Assembly: GCA_002773575.1 (NCBI GenBank) | Contig: PFAT01000051.1 | Coordinates: 1-23,113 of the forward strand | DNA: 23,113 bases | Reading direction: 5' to 3' | DNA from: Candidatus Falkowbacteria bacterium CG10_big_fil_rev_8_21_14_0_10_44_15 | GTDB lineage: Bacteria > Patescibacteriota > Patescibacteriia > Patescibacteriales > XYC2-FULL-47-12 | In this document: piece by piece, positions 20,551-23,113 of the stretch | Layout of the letters: each line of letters starts with the position of its first letter | Numbering within the stretch: position 1 is the first letter of the stretch | Translations under genes and position numbers: made by a program | Notes under the pieces: model-generated | What the model saw: only the letters and a program-made list of their open reading frames with translations | Told to the model about the DNA's origin: nothing | The model's database searches: none

Positions 20551-20581
20551 TGAAGTAACGAGTAATGAGTAATCAGTAATT
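20551..20581. repeat. AGTAATN heptamer array
   Basis: AGTAACG, AGTAATG, AGTAATC, AGTAATT: period-7 units between the attenuator and boxA. Confidence 0.6.
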
Positions 20582-20641
20582 AGAAAATTAAGCGATTAAT
20601 TTTTTAATAACTGTTGGCTGATTGTATATTGCGGAAACGAC

Positions 20642-20658
20642 GCACTTTAACAATTGAA
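20642..20658 (+). promoter_or_regulatory. boxA-like antitermination site before 23S rRNA
   Basis: GCACTTTAACAATTGAA resembles the rRNA boxA (TGCTCTTTAACAATT). It stands about 185 nt before the 23S 5' end on the proposed leader transcript, and would be the binding site for NusB-S10. Confidence 0.6.
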
Positions 20659-20681
20659 TAAGTAGTAATTAAGTAGGTAAG

Positions 20682-20708
20682 TCCCCACAACCTCATGAGG
20701 TGTGGGGA
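20682..20708. repeat. CCCCACA/TGTGGGG hairpin in the 23S leader
   Basis: TCCCCACA (20682-20689), one bulged A, CCTCATGAGG, TGTGGGGA. Its outer arms resemble the inverted repeat within capA (6703-6781). Confidence 0.65.
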
Positions 20709-20756
20709 TAAAGAGCATCAAAATTAATCAAGGTGAAAAATCTTTTAGTTTTATCT

Positions 20757-20819
20757 CCCCGTGAAATAATCCCGCAAAATGCGAGATTATTCCGCGACCA
20801 CGCGGAATATTTCACGGGG
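20757..20819. repeat. CCCCGTG...CACGGGG element before 23S rRNA, copy 3
   Basis: CCCCGTGAAATA (20757-20768) and TATTTCACGGGG (20808-20819) pair perfectly and enclose two hairpins, AATCCCGC/GCGAGATT and ATTCCGCG/CGCGGAAT, giving a three-way junction 20 nt before the 23S 5' end. It may also act in rRNA processing. Confidence 0.7.
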
Positions 20820-21073
20820 TAAATATGAAAACTGAAAGGTGAAGAGTTATTAAGGGTATATGGTGGATGCCTTGACATTAAAAGACGATGAAGGACGTAG
20901 CAGCCTGCGATAAGCCTCGGGGAGGTGGCAAGCAACCTTTGAGCCGGGGATTTCCGAATGGGGGAACCTATCCCGATGAAGTCGGGATGTCCTTAATTTG
21001 AATTCATAGAGTTAAGAGACGAGTACCCGGGGAACTGAAACATCTTAGTACCCGGAGGAAAAGAAAAAAAAAT

Positions 21074-21139
21074 CCTTCACTAAAGTTACGCGTGACTGTC
21101 CCTGCCTATTGGCAGGCAGGCGCCTAGCTTTAGCGAAGG
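21074..21139 (+). other. Expansion hairpin 1 in 23S rRNA
   Basis: CCTTCACTAAAG (21074-21085) pairs with CTTTAGCGAAGG (21128-21139); the tip holds CCTGCCTATTGGCAGGCAGG (21101-21120), a member of the CCGGCAGGCAGG family. E. coli has only a short sequence between the equivalent GAGGAAAAGAAA and AGTAGCGGCGAGCG. Confidence 0.7.
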
Positions 21140-21482
21140 CAGATTCCGTTAGTAGTGGCGAGCGAAAGCGGAGCAGCCAAAATTTTATCGACTGAACCTT
21201 TTGTCCCGAGCAATCGGGATCAATGGGAAAGGATCCAGGTCCAAATGTCGGTAGAATGTTGCAAGAAGTTTGCGTTTGCCCCCTGGAAAGGGCAAGGTAG
21301 AGAGACCAAACGTAGCTTCCCTAGCAGAGCGGTCTGGAAAGACCGGCCAAAGACGGTGATAGCCCGGTACGCGAAAGGGGTTATGACTCTACGGCAATCT
21401 TTCTTAAGTAAGGCGGGACTCGTGAAATCCCGTCTGAATCTCGGGTCGACTATGACCCAAGGCTAAATACTTTTAATGATCA

Positions 21483-21517
<35 letters not shown>

Positions 21518-21573
21518 CATCCCGGAGAGGGAGGTGAAATAGTACCTGAAACCATATACTTACAAGGAATCGG

Positions 21574-21592
21574 AGTCCCGCAGCAATGCGGG
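21574..21592. repeat. CCCGCAGCAATGCGGG palindrome in 23S, copy 1
   Basis: AGTCCCGCAGCAATGCGGG, identical to 22995-23013. It forms the tip of a helix. Confidence 0.85.
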
Positions 21593-21700
21593 ATGACGGT
21601 GTGCCTATTGAAGAATGAGCCAACGAGTTTGTTCTATGCGGCTAACATAAGCTCCATTCGGAGCAGATGTGTAGTGAAAGCGAGGGTTAATAGCCCGTAT

Positions 21701-21768
21701 CTTACTTATAAGGAAGGAGACCCTTCTTGCCTACCGGCAGGCAGGTAGTCTCTTGCCTTATTTGTAAG
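21701..21768 (+). other. Expansion hairpin 2 in 23S rRNA
   Basis: CTTACTTATAAGG (21701-21713) pairs with CCTTATTTGTAAG (21756-21768) with two mismatches, then GGAGAC/GTCTCT, then TTGCCTACCGGCAGGCAGGT at the tip (21727-21746), identical to a sequence within the Trm11-like gene. Confidence 0.75.
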
Positions 21769-22994
21769 AATGTCGCATGGACAAGACCCGAAGCCGGGTG
21801 ATCTAGCCATGGCCAGGTTGAATGTCGTCGAAAGACGGCAGGAGGACCGAACCCACTAGCCGTGCAACACTAGGGGATGAGCTGTGGTTAGCGGAGAAAT
21901 TCCAATCGAACTCGGCGATAGCTGGTTCTCCTCGAAATAGCTTTTGGGCTAGCCTCGGATGCTAACTATAGGGGGTAGAGCACTGATTAAGGGCGGGATC
22001 GTTAAGATAACCGTCTTTAGACAAACTCCGAATCCCTATAGGCGTAATCCGGGAGTCAGACTGTGGGGGCTAAGCTTCACTAGTCAAAAGGGAAACAGCC
22101 CATGATCACCAACTAAGGTCCCTAAATCTATGCTAAGTGTAAAAGGTGGTGTCGCGACTGCGACAACTAGGAGGTTGGCTTAGAAGCAGCCATCCTTTAA
22201 AGAAAGCGTAACAGCTCACTAGTCAAGTTGCCGCGCGCCGAAAATTTATCGGGGCTAAGCATAGTACCGAAGTTGTGGATGTTCCGATGCGAAAGCATCG
22301 GGACATGGTAGAGGAGCATTTGCTGGGCATTGAAGCTCTGTCGCGAGGCAGGGTGGAGCGCAGCGAAGCGAGACTGTTGGCATAAGTAGCAAAAAGGCAG
22401 GTTAAAACCCTGCCCACCGTAAGCCTAAGGGTTCCTGGGCAACGCAAATCGGCCCAGGGTTAGTCGGTCCTAAGGTGAGTCCCGTGTAGTGCGGGGGTAG
22501 CCGATGGAAGATGCCGTCAATATTCGGCAACTACTGTTTTATTTCAAAGGAGTGACGCATTAGTTAAGTTTGAGCGTCCTATGGTATGGGCGTTACTGCC
22601 AGCATTGAGCCGTCCTTGGCAAATCCGGGACAATTTCGCTCAAAGCTGGCGGTAGAAGTCAAAGGCAATGCCTGAGACAATTTGAGTGGAGCTGATGCCC
22701 AGAAAAACTTCTAGAGCTTTCCGTCGTTAGACGGGATAAAAATAAAACAGCAACCGTACCGTAAACCGACACAGGTAGGCGAGGCGAGTAGCCTCAGGTG
22801 CACGAGAGAACCTTCGTTTAGGAACTCGGCAAAAAAGCGGTCGTAAGTTCGCAATAAGGCCTGCCTCGATTTATCGGGGCCGCAGCGACCGATCTCAAGT
22901 GACTGTTTACCAAAAACACAGCTCCCTGCTAACTCGTAAGAGGATGTATAGGGGGTGATGCCTGGCCAGTGTCAGAACGTTAAGGGGAGAGGTT

Positions 22995-23013
22995 AGTCCC
23001 GCAGCAATGCGGG
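22995..23013. repeat. CCCGCAGCAATGCGGG palindrome in 23S, copy 2
   Basis: Same 19-mer as 21574-21592, placed where E. coli has GGTTAGCGCAAGCGAAGCTC, so it lengthens that helix by about 11 nt. Confidence 0.85.
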
Positions 23014-23113
23014 GCGAAGCCTTGATCCGAAGCGCTGATGAACGCCGGCGATAACTATAATCGTCCTAAGGTAGCGAAATTCCTTGTCGGGTGAGTTCCG
23101 ACCTGCACGAATG

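Noticed and set aside
20383..20840. 16S-23S spacer tRNA
   Set aside because: No T-loop sequence or cloverleaf is visible, and the upstream gene is pilT rather than 16S; no tRNA gene was found in the window.
21155..21466. Protein-coding open frame of 103 codons within the rRNA region
   Set aside because: It lies wholly inside conserved 23S rRNA sequence.

Overview
The window looks like part of a Candidatus Patescibacteria (CPR, probably Parcubacteria-like) chromosome. The grounds are: housekeeping genes mostly without Shine-Dalgarno sequences, paired PilB/PilT-type ATPases, a translin-family protein, a Trm11-like methyltransferase with a TEPYLG motif, an EF-P with Arg at the loop tip, a 23S rRNA gene not directly preceded by a 16S gene, and a very high load of short palindromic repeats. 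The lineage is inferred from gene content; no database was searched.

Layout. 1-1095 (minus) is the N-terminal part of uvrA, divergent from ftsH (1259-3082). A Shine-Dalgarno-driven membrane protein (3277-4251) is followed by a run of genes: pilB/gspE (4264-5967), a translin-family protein (6031-6606), a CapA-like metallophosphatase (6612-7781) and a YfcE-like phosphoesterase (7947-8447). A minus-strand group reads rpsF, ssb, rpsR, efp and a 69-residue unknown protein (11016 back to 8526); it has a clear promoter, a structured leader ending in a terminator hairpin, and a terminal hairpin at 8462-8494. Then come a Trm11-like methyltransferase (11357-12697) and ruvB (12810-13841).

13871-16550 is an accessory region of small unrecognised proteins with strong Shine-Dalgarno sequences. 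It contains two 97-residue paralogues, a frameshifted gene and a G+C-richer piece of a metallopeptidase gene lying antisense in the middle. It is followed by an independent 159-residue orphan bounded by a promoter and a terminator. After it the housekeeping genes resume: queA, rpmF, nusB, rnc and pilT. Last is a 23S rRNA transcription unit with a consensus promoter, a mini-ORF plus attenuator-like hairpins, a boxA-like element and 2.27 kb of 23S rRNA running off the window.

The most striking theme is that several families of short inverted repeats sit between genes, inside reading frames without breaking them (Trm11-like gene, queA, capA), at a start codon (ruvB, and possibly efp) and at helix tips of the 23S rRNA. 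An identical 20-mer occurs in a protein gene and in the rRNA gene. Degenerate tandem arrays of 7-8 nt units are a second layer. No tRNA gene, CRISPR array or transposase was seen.
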